From NCBI RefSeq assembly GCF_000003815.2, contig NC_049996.1:10407545-10471544 (forward strand): a stretch of DNA of 64,000 bases, read 5' to 3'. The position numbers were made by a program, and so were the translations under genes. Position 1 is the stretch's first letter. Each line of letters starts with the position of its first letter. The notes under the pieces are model-generated. The model did not search any database and had not been told where the DNA came from. It saw only the letters and a list, made by a program, of their open reading frames with translations. The DNA is from Branchiostoma floridae (Eukaryota; Chordata; Leptocardii; Amphioxiformes; Branchiostomatidae). Shown here piece after piece: positions 47,046-59,100 of this stretch.

Positions 47046-47960
47046 TTCCACATATTTGTGGTCAGCATAACTTTAGAACCTGTTGATGGATTGTAATGAT
47101 ATTTGGTATTTGGGTAGGTGTTTGAAAGACGAAGGTCAAAGTCAATTTTGGATCCCCTGGTGTGTGACCTTGGTACTGCAACAGAACTTGGATTTTTGTA
47201 TCTTTTGACATGGATATGCTATGGTCTTGATTTTTTGGTGGCACATAGCTTGTGGTGTAAGGAAGAAGTGTTGTATGTTTGGGCCCTCTAGCAGCTTGCT
47301 CTAGAACTGCTGGGGCATTCTGGTCAAAATCTTCCAAGGAGCAAAAAAGAGCAACTGTGACCATCGCTGTCACCTCTGTATGGTGTGAACTATTATATAC
47401 ACATTGAGTATGTATGTGCCAGGTGCAGGTGTAACAATACGAAATAAAAATGAAATGGTGAGGACACCAGAAAGGTGTAGTTTTGGATCTGACTGTTTAC
47501 CATAGGTAGATATATAACTTAAGAACAATGATGGAATAATTTTGCCAAACGTCAAACCATATCAACCCCCACAACACACCATGCACACCATCACAAAATA
47601 AAACATTTCAAGCAGGTTTGAGTTTTCAGACTCTTGTTGTTAGATTGTAGTTTATATAGTAACGATAGAAGTATTCTTGTTAGCTATATTATAGGAAAGT
47701 TCCCTTGCTTTGAATCTTTGTCCAGTTTTGAAAAATTCATTTTTCTGATGAGTTTTGATCAAACGACGTTATTCAAACACATCTTAAGCTACATATTTAA
47801 CATTACTATGAAACGAAAAGAAGCCGAACAAATGTATTAGACTAGTTTTAGAATCCATGTTTTAGATTAGTCTTAGAAACCATGCTTACTGTATTACTAC
47901 CCTTTGTATCTATATGCCTGTACTTAGCCCGATAGGGCATGAATGTGCAATAAAAGCTAT

Positions 47961-49120
47961 TATCATTATTATTAAAAACATGCGCAACGGAAACGAACAG
48001 TCTGTTGTTGGTCTATGGCCCCGCAATGCTACCATATGCTGCAGTTGTGAAGAATCGTTCATGCCATCCAGGCATCGGAGTTAAATGTCACTTGGCATAA
48101 ACACACCGAGAGTTAGAAATATGTGAACCATAAACAATTGAGCAGTCGGTTCCACTCATCGTCAAGACTGCCGCTACCTTGTTTGACAGTTTTATTCTCC
48201 GAAAGGCGAGAGTTCGTAGAAAATCCATCCGTACGGATCAAGGTGTGCGTTGGAGTGAAACGTAAAGGAGGAAGCTTCTCTCGGTCTTTAAGCGTTCCTT
48301 CTTGTCACTGTCAGAAGCTAAATCGAAGGTGATACTAAAAGCACGCAAGTGAGGTTAAGATCAAATGTCACCCGTTGTTGCCAGTCAGAAGAAATATCCT
48401 TCAGACTGAATGCCTCCTAACTACATAAATAATCACTCCGTAGCGGCGGCCTCATGTTTTCAGGCTGACGTAGATGCTAAGATGTCCGGATCTAGCTTCA
48501 TCCGGCTTTTTCAGACCACCAGGTGGTTAGAACGATTTTTTGCACTTAGAAGGATGAAAACTGCAGGGATGTACCTCACTCATGTGTAAATAGTATTCAA
48601 CATCTCACGCAGTGATTATAAGAAATCATGACGAAACGACGTCAACACCATCTCTTTCAAAATCTCAAACAAAATGGACCTCTGTAATTAAAAAACGCCA
48701 GGTAGCCAGAATACAAGTCACAAACATTATCTACCACTCAAAAATTAGCATGCCCGATGTATTTAAAAGATGATTATATTTCTAACTACCATTCAAATTT
48801 GATCAGTACTATTTGTATCATCATTTCACAATCTTCTCTAATAGCTGCCTAATATCTTGTCTCCATATGGATTGTGATATTTAATCAGGAAGTTAGGACA
48901 TAAGCTTGTTACAAGCTTTACTCTGACAGCTGCTTCATCATTGTCTCTCGTGATAATCGGTCTTCTACACTCTATACCATACATCAGGTACCCAAAAGCA
49001 AAGATGAATTGTTATGTGCACAACAACTTGATTTTTCTCTACAGACGTTTCGACAACATGTCTGCTGTCTTAATGAGTGTAAATGATTTTACAATGTTTT
49101 TTCTTTCATTTTTTAAACAC
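47961..49120. other. Intergenic, no gene seen
   Basis: No supported feature. Short frames lack splice sites and recognisable content. Confidence 0.45.
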
Positions 49121-49124
49121 TGAT

Positions 49125-49345
49125 GGAGACAGCAGGTAGATTGCGTACGTATAGGAGATAGATCGCGTACCTACAGCAGATAAATTGCGTACGTACAGCA
49201 GATAGATTGCGTACCTACAGCAGATAAATTGCGTACGTGCAGCAGACAGATTGCGTACCTACAGCAGATAAATTGCGTACCTACAGCAGATAGATTGCGT
49301 ACGTACAGCAGACAGATTGCGTACCTAAAGCGGATAGCTCACTGA
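49125..49345. repeat. Minisatellite, 24-bp unit, about nine copies
   Basis: Units of the form ATTGCGTACCTACAGCAGAT follow one another with alternating variants (CGTACGTA versus CGTACCTA; GATAAATT versus GATAGATT). Confidence 0.92.
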
Positions 49346-49574
49346 AGTTGGGGCACGTTGGCGGCGTCACTGCGTTCTGAACTGGATTCGTATCATGGAC
49401 ATATCATGGAAAACGTACAAGAACGACGAAAGAACAACAAAACACACAAAGCGTAAAAAAAATCATTTTCCATCGATTAAATTTGCTGAGCGCTCTGTCA
49501 AATCGGTCGGCAGCAGCGACGACGCCATGTATCTCAGCTTCAGTTAAATACCCGGTTAGGAAAACTGAATGGAT

Positions 49575-50180
49575 GTACCAACTTGATGGCACTATCTACA
49601 TTACAACCTCTAATGATTTAGCAGGCTGTGATGTCAAGGAGGTGATCGAAGAGGCATCCATGTGCATAGGGAACGTTTAAGCAATCAATTTGCGGAAATT
49701 GATTTACGAACTTGATGAAACTATCTACATTATGACATCTAATGGTTCATCAGAGTATGATGTCAAGTACGTGAAGAGGTATCCATATGGAACGTTTAAG
49801 TAATCAATTTGCGGAAATTGATTTACGAACTTGATGAAACTATCTACATTATGACATCTAATGGTTCATCAGAGTATGATGTCAAGTACGTGAAGAGGTA
49901 TCCATATGGAGCGTTTAAGTAATCAATTTGCGGAAATTGATTTACCAACTTGATGACATTGTCTACGTTATGACATGTAATGACTTATCAGGCTATGATG
50001 TCAAGTACTTGAAGAGGCATCCATATGCTTCTGGAACCTTTATTCAAATTTACGGAAATTTGATTTACCAACTTGATGAAACTACGCTATAACTTCCATG
50101 ATGTCAAGTGCGCGTATACGTGAAGAGGCATACATATGCATCGGGAACGTTTAAGCAATCAATTTGCGGAAATTGACATC
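49575..50180. repeat. Minisatellite, ~120-bp unit, about five copies
   Basis: Each unit has ACTTGATGAAACTATCTACA, GATGTCAAGTACGTGAAGAG and GGAACGTTTAAGTAATCAAT followed by TTGCGGAAATT. Two neighbouring copies near 49700-49940 are nearly identical. Confidence 0.9.
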
Positions 50181-50184
50181 GCTT

Positions 50185-51280
50185 TGTAACGATAATAGGG
50201 AACATGTGGCTTGGAGTACGGCGATGTGGAGTCCCCTAGAGACGTGACGTCTGTACCAGCAAGGCTCCATTGAGATGTCAATCATTTACGTAAACACCAA
50301 CGGTAAGAATAACTCTCTTATCCAGCGAGTCACGAACATATGCTGTGTTATTCTTACAGCTTGAATAGAAACCTTCTGGAACTGAATGATGTGTCAGACT
50401 CACTCCTTTTTTTCTCGTTTCATCAATGATTTAAGGAACAGAATGTCCAAATAAGTCGTGAGAAATCGTCAGTATGGGAGGCCTATATAGAAACACAAGT
50501 GCGGCATTCTCACGGGTGCCAGAGTCCTTACATATTCCTGCATGCAGGACGGGTCAGACCGTTACTGAAGCCTAGCGGGTACAAAACTATGAATAATCAA
50601 TTTCACGACTATGTCGTTTATGCCAAACAAGCAGCAAGCGTATAGTCACTAGAATTACTGTTTGTTAAGAAAATATTGTAGCAAACACCTTATAGTGTCT
50701 AACTTCTAGTGACATAATTTCGTCTTTCACATTAGTTTGTAAAGAAACTGTCCTTTGATTTTCTGATGTTTGGGTAGTCAAAAACTAGCCTTAGTCCACT
50801 GTCAAAGATAATCGAATTCTGATTTCTGTATTGTGCAGAAGGATGATATTGTCATACAGCGCCATGACAAGTCGGGGGTTTATTAGTGCATCCAACTTAT
50901 TTTGAAGATCATAACTATTTCTTTATGTTGTTATAATCTGAATAATATCAAAGAATTCCCCCGTATGTCTTCTGAATGTGTTTCTATCATGAAACGCCAT
51001 TCCTATCCGTGCACACGTACCATAAGGCAGCAGCCTCTCGTATCTATTCAAACTAGGACACAGGTCAAAACAACAAGGATCATCTTGTCTCCTTAAAAGC
51101 CTCGAGTAAATGCTTACTTTAGTCTCTAAGTCCCTGGAGGGACTGCAATAGTTCTCCGATACCGATCATGAATTCTGCCACACGCTTTGACCCGCCCTTC
51201 TTCCCATTGGATCTAGGTCTCCTCTACATGCCCTCCGGCATGTAAATCAAAAGGCTCACCATACTCAAGCCCTGTCAAAT
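50185..51280. other. Intergenic, no gene seen
   Basis: Nothing recognisable beyond short low-scoring frames. Confidence 0.45.
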
Positions 51281-51475
51281 AAGGGAGCGGTCACATAGGT
51301 CGTACGATTGCTAACTTCGGGCATTTTGGAGGGCAGAAATGTACGTCTCCTGCAAAGTTTAACTGTCTTGCTACACAAAATGCCGTTTGGGGATCAATGC
51401 CGGTGGTTGGTTCTGTCACAGCCTCCTATGGCATCAAAATCGGACGACGATCGCACGACCTATGTGACCGCACCC
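51281..51475. mobile_element. MITE, ~195 bp
   Basis: GGGAGCGGTCACATAGGTCG at the left is answered by the inverted CGACCTATGTGACCGCACCC-like end at the right. Fragments with CGTACGA and GTGACC words at 42505-42620 may be relatives. Confidence 0.7.
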
Positions 51476-51479
51476 TAGC

Positions 51480-52850
51480 AGGAAATTTGATCGGCCGACG
51501 AGTCTGCGAGCAATTCGCCCGGTTTTCTCTCGATCATCGCGCGATTTTTGGAGATCTCGGATCATCGAGCCTTTTCCAATGTCATGGGGTAAATGTAGAG
51601 ATTTTCATGTGAAAAATACGCTCAGGTCTCAAGTCATACTTTTACGTATTTCGCAATATCTGAATGATAAAAAAAATCGGCGAAAATAGCACAACACTGC
51701 CGCAGTGAACAAACCCGACAGTGCCGCACCGGTGCCCCAGGTGCAGTGAGATATCACATTAAGAACCGTATCTGATAGGGCAATCGCTGCAGGATGCCCG
51801 CACTGGTCACATGCTAGATACTTCTGATAGGCAATGATACATATATTACGCGAGGGGGGAAACAAAATGTTGGAAAGATGTGCTTGTGGATCCGTATGTC
51901 CCATGTGAGAGGGATGTGGAAAGCCTGGGTTGAAAAGAAGCACTTTATTTTGCTGAACGGGTCACGGCTTGAAGAGGATATCTATGCGAAGGTCATGCAA
52001 TGCCATCGCGGTCGTATTTGTTGTGCTTGTAAAGAATTGCTCCATCACCAAATACATCTTTACAGTCACCCTCTAAGGATCCATTGAAGTCTTTATTGAA
52101 GTCTGGGGCTAAGTACATGTCGATTAAACGGATGTATGAATAGTGGGACCAGGTTGAGACGAGGGTATGCGTGTATCTGCATCGGTCTTCGGCAATTTTG
52201 TCGGTCACGTTCTAATTTCTTGTACCTAACACGGCTTATACGAAGACACGCGGTTATTGTTGATTATATTACATCGGAAGTAGACCTTTCACGCACTACA
52301 TTCAATTGCACGAATATAATAATGGTTGATACTGTGGACCTACCGGAAGGACCACAAATAGAACAGTCTTGAATTACCGTTTTGCTTATATCCTGATTGC
52401 TCATGTAAGCAAAATCAGTTGGGCGACTCTGAGATGCTGACATTTGCTTAAGGAAAGGCCAGTTGACAGTCCTCTTAGCAGTCACTATTCAGCACTGCTA
52501 CTAGTAACAGTATTGCTGAAACTCTGTTTTTCGAGAACGCAATGAATAAATATGTACAAAATATAATAATGTGTTGTTCCTGCAAATGACAGCTATGTGC
52601 ATTTTTTTATTTTCCTTTCTAATCAGCGTAGTAGACTGTAACAAACACGGTGCACGTATGCATAAAAAGATTATTAAGAAACACGTCTGAAGATAGGGTA
52701 CGCCCCAAGTTTGGGCATCCCCTGTAAGAAACTGCATCTATTGCACACCAATTCTACACGACATCGAGTATTACATCTTTTATTTCTTACCAATTTTAGG
52801 AGACTAGGCTGTTCTATAAGAGACTATGTAGTACAGGATTATACAACTGT
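51480..52850. other. Intergenic, no gene seen
   Basis: No supported exon or RNA gene. Confidence 0.4.
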
Positions 52851-52854
52851 ACAA

Positions 52855-52925
52855 TGGATGAATGAAGACATTTATTGCACATTTTTGCCACACCGGGATA
52901 ATAAATAATAAGTACATGTCACAAC
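52855..52925 (-). mobile_element. LINE 3' tail
   Basis: On the minus strand GCAATAAATGTCTTCATTCA and a short ATTC tail match the 3' ends of the LINE copies at 42.9 and 63.9 kb. Confidence 0.65.
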
Positions 52926-53689
52926 AAGACATGTTGAAAAGATACAGTTAACAGATACAAAATGAGACTATTGCTGGATAAGTTCAACTTCTCCTCGCTT
53001 TTCTGTTATAGTGGAGATAAAAGAGTCTATCTCCGCCTTAACCCTTGCTGACCCCTCGCCAATCCCTTCATCCCGATCTAGCTGGAGGTCAATGCCCCAG
53101 TTGAATGGTTTATATCGTTTCGGCATCAATGCACATACTAGTCACCAGGGCGCTATTACAATGGCAGGGCCTCATTTAATGTTGGGCGATCCAAAGAGAA
53201 TGTCTCCGTTAAATGCCGTAACTTTTAACATCAGAGACCCACAGAAAAGGGGAGAAAACTTTGATTGTTATAAAACAGCTACAGGCTAAGTAAACGAGAT
53301 CACAGGGGGATCACATCAGCAGTTGAGTGTACAGGACGAACGGAGTTAACGACCGCTGACATTCCCTTGAGGCGATGTTATATAACCTCTCGATGTTAGG
53401 GGGCGCTCGTGTACGCTCCCTAAGGGTGCTGACCATCCCAAGGGCCGCTAGGAGAGCGGTGTAATCAGGCTTACCAACCCACTAATACGTTCCCTTGCTA
53501 CTCAGATGTCAAAAGCTTATTGGACTTTGGGGACCTATCAGACGTGTATTGTTCAACAAAATGTAGTAGGACGAAACACGTACGTGCCGAAGCGGTCGAG
53601 GATGTGGTCAAATGATCAGAATTTTCAAGGGTGATTTTAATCGCTGGGAGCAATGCTCTGCTTTGTCAAAGAGGGTCAGCAAATATTAT

Positions 53690-53709
53690 AAAGAGAGAGG
53701 AGAGATATA

Positions 53710-53740
<31 letters not shown>

Positions 53741-53782
53741 AGAGAGGAGAGAGAGAGATAGATAGATAGAGAGAGGAAAACA
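53690..53782. repeat. (GA)n / (GATA)n microsatellite
   Basis: Interrupted GA dinucleotides with a short GATA run, about 90 bp. Confidence 0.95.
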
Positions 53783-53992
53783 CACAGACAAACAAACGAC
53801 ACCGAAAATGAATGTATCCCTTTGGCGAAGGTAACAAACGAGTAAAGCCGCGGTTAAATCAAAGTAACGTTTGAACTCTCCTTGCTTCAAGAAAATATAT
53901 GGCTATCGTTTGACTGCAAACCAAGCGGGAGTGCTATATTTTACTCATATACACGGAAGTAACAGCAGCTATAGGCCCAGTCACACCCACAA

Positions 53993-54583
53993 TCACGCCC
54001 ACACCCACGCCTGACCATAAATTTTCGTCAGCAAGCTGAGTGCATTCTTTGCACAGTTGTGGTTATGTCGTATGGTAAAATCCAGCCTTTGTACATGTAA
54101 TGGAAAAGGTTTCCGTATAAGCATACACTCATGTCGACAGTTACATATAGTTCTACCGAAGCCTCTGAAACAAAATACAACAAAAGGTACGAAAACGTTA
54201 ACCATACTTCGAAAGTGACCTACCGCGTCTTAACAGAGAAGGAAGTGTCATTTGGACTACGGTTCATGTGACAAGCGTCTTTAAAAGGCGTGTTTCTTCC
54301 CAGAACTCGATGACTTGCATTCCCTATCATACCAATGATGTAACATGATACGGTTCACTGGCGACGTCAGGTCAAAACACTATGTGCACTGTTGTGTACA
54401 ATAAAAAAGGGTGCGCGGAAAAGCGCTTTAGATTTTACCTGCAGGTAAATGCATTTGGACTGCTGCCCATAATGTCCATAATGCGTATTTCCGGATGACG
54501 ACACGAAGTTCTACAATCATCACATGAGCGTTTGTGACACACTTGTTGCACACAGGAGACAGTTTTGTGTCGCAATCTCTTTA
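53993..54583 (-). CDS. Cysteine-rich protein, two 3' exons (5' incomplete)
   Basis: Exon 54583-54439 follows a plausible acceptor (CTGTTCTGTAG). Exon 54164-53993 (TGA) follows a strong acceptor (TTTTGTTTCAG). The junction (AG|A, Arg) keeps the frame. Together they encode about 104 residues with cysteines in VSCVQQVCHKRSCDDCRTSC, then FTC, then ICNCRHEC, then NHNC. Such CxC-x3-C patterns occur in several secreted growth-factor and matrix families, but no family is identified. Upstream exons, expected above 54.6 kb, were not found, so it could be a partial gene or a pseudogene. Confidence 0.45.
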
Positions 54584-56093
54584 CTACAGAACAGGTGGGC
54601 GACACTGGAGCTGTTGTGTTCACAGGTTTGTCTGATTGTATCGTATACCCTGTTAAATCACCTCAAGACGTAGCACGGTTTGTACAAGCTGCATGTACGG
54701 ACATACTTATTTCATCCACTCACACCGGGAAGAACTCCTACTTTTGTTGTGAAACCTTAGTTTTCTTTGATTTGGTCGAGTTGTGTCTGTCCTCACACAC
54801 GGGACCTCCATTTAACGCACTATCCTAGGGACGTCCCTAACTGAAGCTCATTTTCACTTAAAATTTAAATGAAGCGAGGGAAGTTTTGTGAAGTGCCTTT
54901 CCCAAGGGCACACCGTAAGGGCTTGGCACGGAATTCTACCCCTGGACATCTGAGCCAATGATTTTGGGTAAACAACCTGCCACTAAGCCACATGACGCCA
55001 CAGATTTGCATATGTTTTCATTTGTTTTGTTGACATTTCTTCCATGACATTGTTTGTACCACGCTGTGCTATGCGTGTGCCTCTAATAGTAGGTCAATTG
55101 TGTGTCCCACATTATGTCAGAGTCTGTTTTGGCTAGGCTTATCCGATCCAGTCACAACTATAAATACATGCGGTAGACATTGGTCGAAACTGCAGGAAAA
55201 GGTGTGGTCTGGTACTCTCCAAGCAGAGGTTGAGTCGCGGAGATATAGTACTGGTCGGGAAATGTACTGGCGCGCTCCTCTGACCTGGGACATCCCTTAA
55301 CTTGTATTTACTTCCGCCATGTCGTGGCCAATTTGTGACAGTTTTATACATATGCATGTATTGGTGGCAACACTGGTCACACCACCTCACACCACCTCTA
55401 GTTTTCTTAAGACAGGCTTTGTGACGTCATTTTAACCACTAGGGGATTTTTCTATCATGTGCAAATTCGTGTACACTAGTGCTTAGTTTTAGTTCCGCAT
55501 TGGAGAAGTCTCTCTACAACTATCGGTCGTCTCCAGCTTTGCATTCAGGATTCAACTGGTATTGTGATGCCTTCTTCTTTTGATCTTTCTACTTAATTAA
55601 TTCTAATATGTCGAACGACGTCGACTGTCTTCTCCGTCTTGTTCTGTTGTAGGAACTAACTAAAGGTTTAAAGTTGTTTCAGCTTGGTGGTGGCAGGAAG
55701 TGGAGTTGGGGCGGGTTTAACTTTTTGGGTTGACTTGGCCCGGCCGGGTCCAAGGTTCTTTGGCATGTCGGGGATACTGACGGGAAGTTTCGTCAGAGTT
55801 CCCAGAAAGTTCCAAGAATAGGTTATGAAAGGGCAATTGTTGCAAATGATTTTTAAGTTCTAATTTTTCTTTTAATTTCGTGGTAAACGCATATTTGTTC
55901 CTTAATATGGGAAATGGCATAGACAGAATGGAATTAGCAAGAAATTTACAATCAACTATAATAAATAAAAAAAGAAATTCTCAAACAAATATTTGACGGA
56001 AGTATGAAATCTACGGTTTCTTGTTAACGTCGTTGTAAAACGGTTTTTAACTCTAAGATTACATGTATTTTCTTCTTCACACTTCTTTCGCAG
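54584..56093. other. Intergenic / first intron of the Roco-caspase gene
   Basis: No coding exon was identified. The only recognised element is a SINE remnant. An upstream non-coding exon and promoter for the Roco-caspase gene are expected here or further left, but neither can be pinpointed. Confidence 0.4.
54885..55010 (-). mobile_element. tRNA-derived SINE remnant
   Basis: On the minus strand an A box (TGGCTTAGTGGCAGG) is followed by a decayed B box and the shared string GTGCCCTTGGGAAAGGCACT. Confidence 0.5.
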
Positions 56094-56132
56094 GTTCACA
56101 CTTCGTGGCGGTGAGGTGACACGAGCGCCACC

Positions 56133-59100
56133 ATGTGGCGACAACACGTCATGACAGAACAGATCTTCCGAGAGGACAAGGAGAGGGAAACGTACCGTGA
56201 CGTCAGGGAGGGGGAAAAGCGCGGGAAACTTCCCTTCAACAGGAGCAAGGTCCTGTTCGTAGGAGACACGTGGCAGGGGAAGACCAGTTTGAAGAAACGA
56301 CTGACAGGACAGGAGTTTGACCCCCACGAGGGGCGGACTGAAGGGATACAAACTAAGATGGTGGAGACACAAGAGGTGGACCAGACCTGGGCAACGCGTC
56401 ATCACAATGAGTCAGACTACAGCAGGAGTCTGGCTTGGTTCGTCGCACAAAGAAGTAAGAAACGTCCGAAGAAAGGCGCCACGAAAGATCTCGGTAGTTT
56501 GATGAAAACTGCTTCGTTTTACTTCGTTCTGTCGTTTCTGGCGGTGACGGCGCTGGAGTTTGGGTCTAGAGTAGGGTACGCTGTGGCGTCCCTACTTTTG
56601 ACCAGTACAATCTTTATGATGCATCTGAACTCTGATTTCTACCACGTCACGAGGATTGCCTCCGCTATCGCTGTGAACAGTGTCTTCATAGGCGTCATGA
56701 AAAACGGCGTGGAAGATTTGTACCAATCTATTGGTCCTATCCTGTCGATGGGACCCTTCTCTCTACAGGGTTTTGTTTTCTGTGTCACGGTAACGTTCGT
56801 TTTCTGTCTCACAGAAGGGTTTGTAGTGTTCCCCTTCACCTGTAGGGTTATGCACATCATGCTGTGTTTGGTCGCGCCGTGTCCGGAGTTTGGAGCTGTC
56901 GGGATCCTTCACTTCAGGACGACTGACACTCCAGCCGGTCATGAACTTCAACATGCATTCTTGTTCGAACCGCTAGGGAGCGTTATTGGTCTAACTATGT
57001 TTCAATTCAGACACATTCTCATCAAGACCAAGCTCGGGACTATCTTTACCTACCTCTTATTCNNNNNNNNNNNNNNNNNNNNNNNNNNNNNNNNNNNNNN
57101 NNNNNNNNNNNNNNNNNNNNNNNNNNNNNNNNNNNNNNNNNNNNNNNNNNNNNNNNNNNNNNTAAGGATGATGCCCCGTGGGTCTTCATCTTGGCATCGG
57201 TATTTCGTGCACAATCAAGGCTCAGAAATGGCTTTCGTCAAAAATGACGGCACAGTACTTCTGGGTTGTTCAGCTGGTATCCTTCCCTGTACAGATAGCA
57301 ACGATATTGACCATCGCAAACCTGTTTGGCTGGCGTTTCTATACACTGAAAGATTGTCCTCTCTCCGCAATGGTGGCGGTAGCATTCTTTGTCTGCACAG
57401 ATTTATACGATAAGAAGAGCGTTTTCTTCAACTCTGAGTATCCCGTTGTTCATGACAAGCTTGTCGAAGAGGAGACATTGGCGGCTCAGGTACCAGTCAA
57501 GCTGACGCTGATGGATTTTGCGGGAGATGAGGACTTCTACAGCATGCACCATTTCTTCATGGCACGAGAGGCTGTTTACGTGCTGGTGTTCAGTCTAGCG
57601 GAAGCCGCTAGGGGGCCCCACCGCACGTTTAGGAGGCTGCTGTTCTGGTTAGATTCCATCGACACCCATTCCGCCGACACGGACTCTCTCGTCTTTGTGG
57701 TGGGGACCCACAGGGACAGCGTGTCGTCTGCCCAGCGACAAGAAGTGGCCTCTTTCCTCAGAACACACCTGTACACCTGTACCAAGTACAGCGGCCGACT
57801 TGTGATCAACACCGCAGAAACACCGTACTTTCCCGTAGAAAACTCCGCATCGCTAGAGGACCAGGACTTCGCGCGCTTACGGACAGTCATGTGGCAGAAA
57901 ATGCAACAGGTGGCCTACATGAAGAGGGAATGTCCAATCAAATGGCAGCGATTCTCTGACGTCATCGGCACCCTACAGACCAATAGGGACCCGCATGTGG
58001 TACCCTACCATGACCTGTTTGAGAAAGTGCGTAAGGAAGACATTCTGGAGGATGAAGACGACTTTAGACGAATGTTATCCTTCTTTAACAGATCCGGACA
58101 AGTTATCTATCATGAGAAAGACGCAGTGTTGAGTCAATACGTGGTGGTTGACCCACAGGTATTGGTAGACGCCATGAAAAGCATCACAACTCTCCCCAGA
58201 CATACCGCAGAACTACCGACGTATCGTGAAAGACACGCGATGTTGCGAGCCCAGGGCATCCTGGATGGAGACTTTCTCGCGGAGGTTCTGAACGAAGTCA
58301 AACCCGATCACGCCGACGTCCTCACGACTCTCCTCGTGTCGCACGACTTTCTCTGCCCCTTACCCCAACATCCCGCCGACAAGAAGTCACCACTGATGAA
58401 ACAGAGATACCTCGTCCCACCCATGTTGCCTCGTTACGAAACTGACCAACCGGGAGGCTTGTTCGAAAAACACCACGATGACGACAACGTTGAATACTAC
58501 ATCGATTTTGATTCGTTCGAGCCTAGCCCTGTGTTCTACAGGTTGGTCGCCAAGCTTGTTTGTGAGACGGACTTCAAGATCCGAGCTCGAGGAGCGCCGT
58601 TCGTCTTTAAGGACAGGGCGTGTTTTCAACTCCATCGCCTGTTCTACTTCACATTGGAGCTGGTCCGGGCAAGTACAGACCAACACCTCATCCAGATAAC
58701 CGTCAAGAAGACTTCTTCTACAGCTGCGGACGGACAACTCATTAAAGAACTGCACGGGAAGCTGGAGATGATCAGGTATGTGTGGCAAGACATTTTGTCC
58801 CAGACTCAACTGTATTCGCAGGTGGTTTGTGTCTCATTAAGAAGTGATCATAAATGTACCGTGGTCGGTAGGAGTTAGGTGTTAGGTTTGATGTAAAATG
58901 TTAGCTGTGCATTCGTCCCAGACTGAGACCTATTAGCAGGTGGACCATGGCCGTTAGGTGCTAGGTTTTCAGTTGTTTCAAATATAACATGGCACTATAT
59001 AACATAACACTGAGTTCCCAAGGGAGACACGAAATGAACCCCTGGTGCAGGTTTTATTTCAAGCGAACTGTAGATAGTTTATCATGAAAACACAGTGAGC

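Larger units (their letters stand above)
45920..47960 (+). mobile_element. LINE 3' fragment split by a ~1.6-kb insertion
   Basis: 45920-46052 reads TKLRISCHKLSV, one stop, then GRHNRTLLEQRICQFC and KVEDEAHF, closely matching the LINE at 43 kb. The reading resumes at about 47634 with LLDCSLYSND and KHILSYIFNITMKRKE, again as in that LINE, and ends in CAATAAAAGCTATTATC. The intervening ~1.58 kb is therefore a later insertion; it contains a mariner and a hairpin-bearing repeat. Confidence 0.75.

Noticed and set aside
56133-57413. Single 426-codon frame continuing through the gap
   Set aside because: After the gap this frame no longer matches protein-like sequence, while another frame encodes the Roc G3/G4 and COR motifs; the extension is an artefact of the N run.
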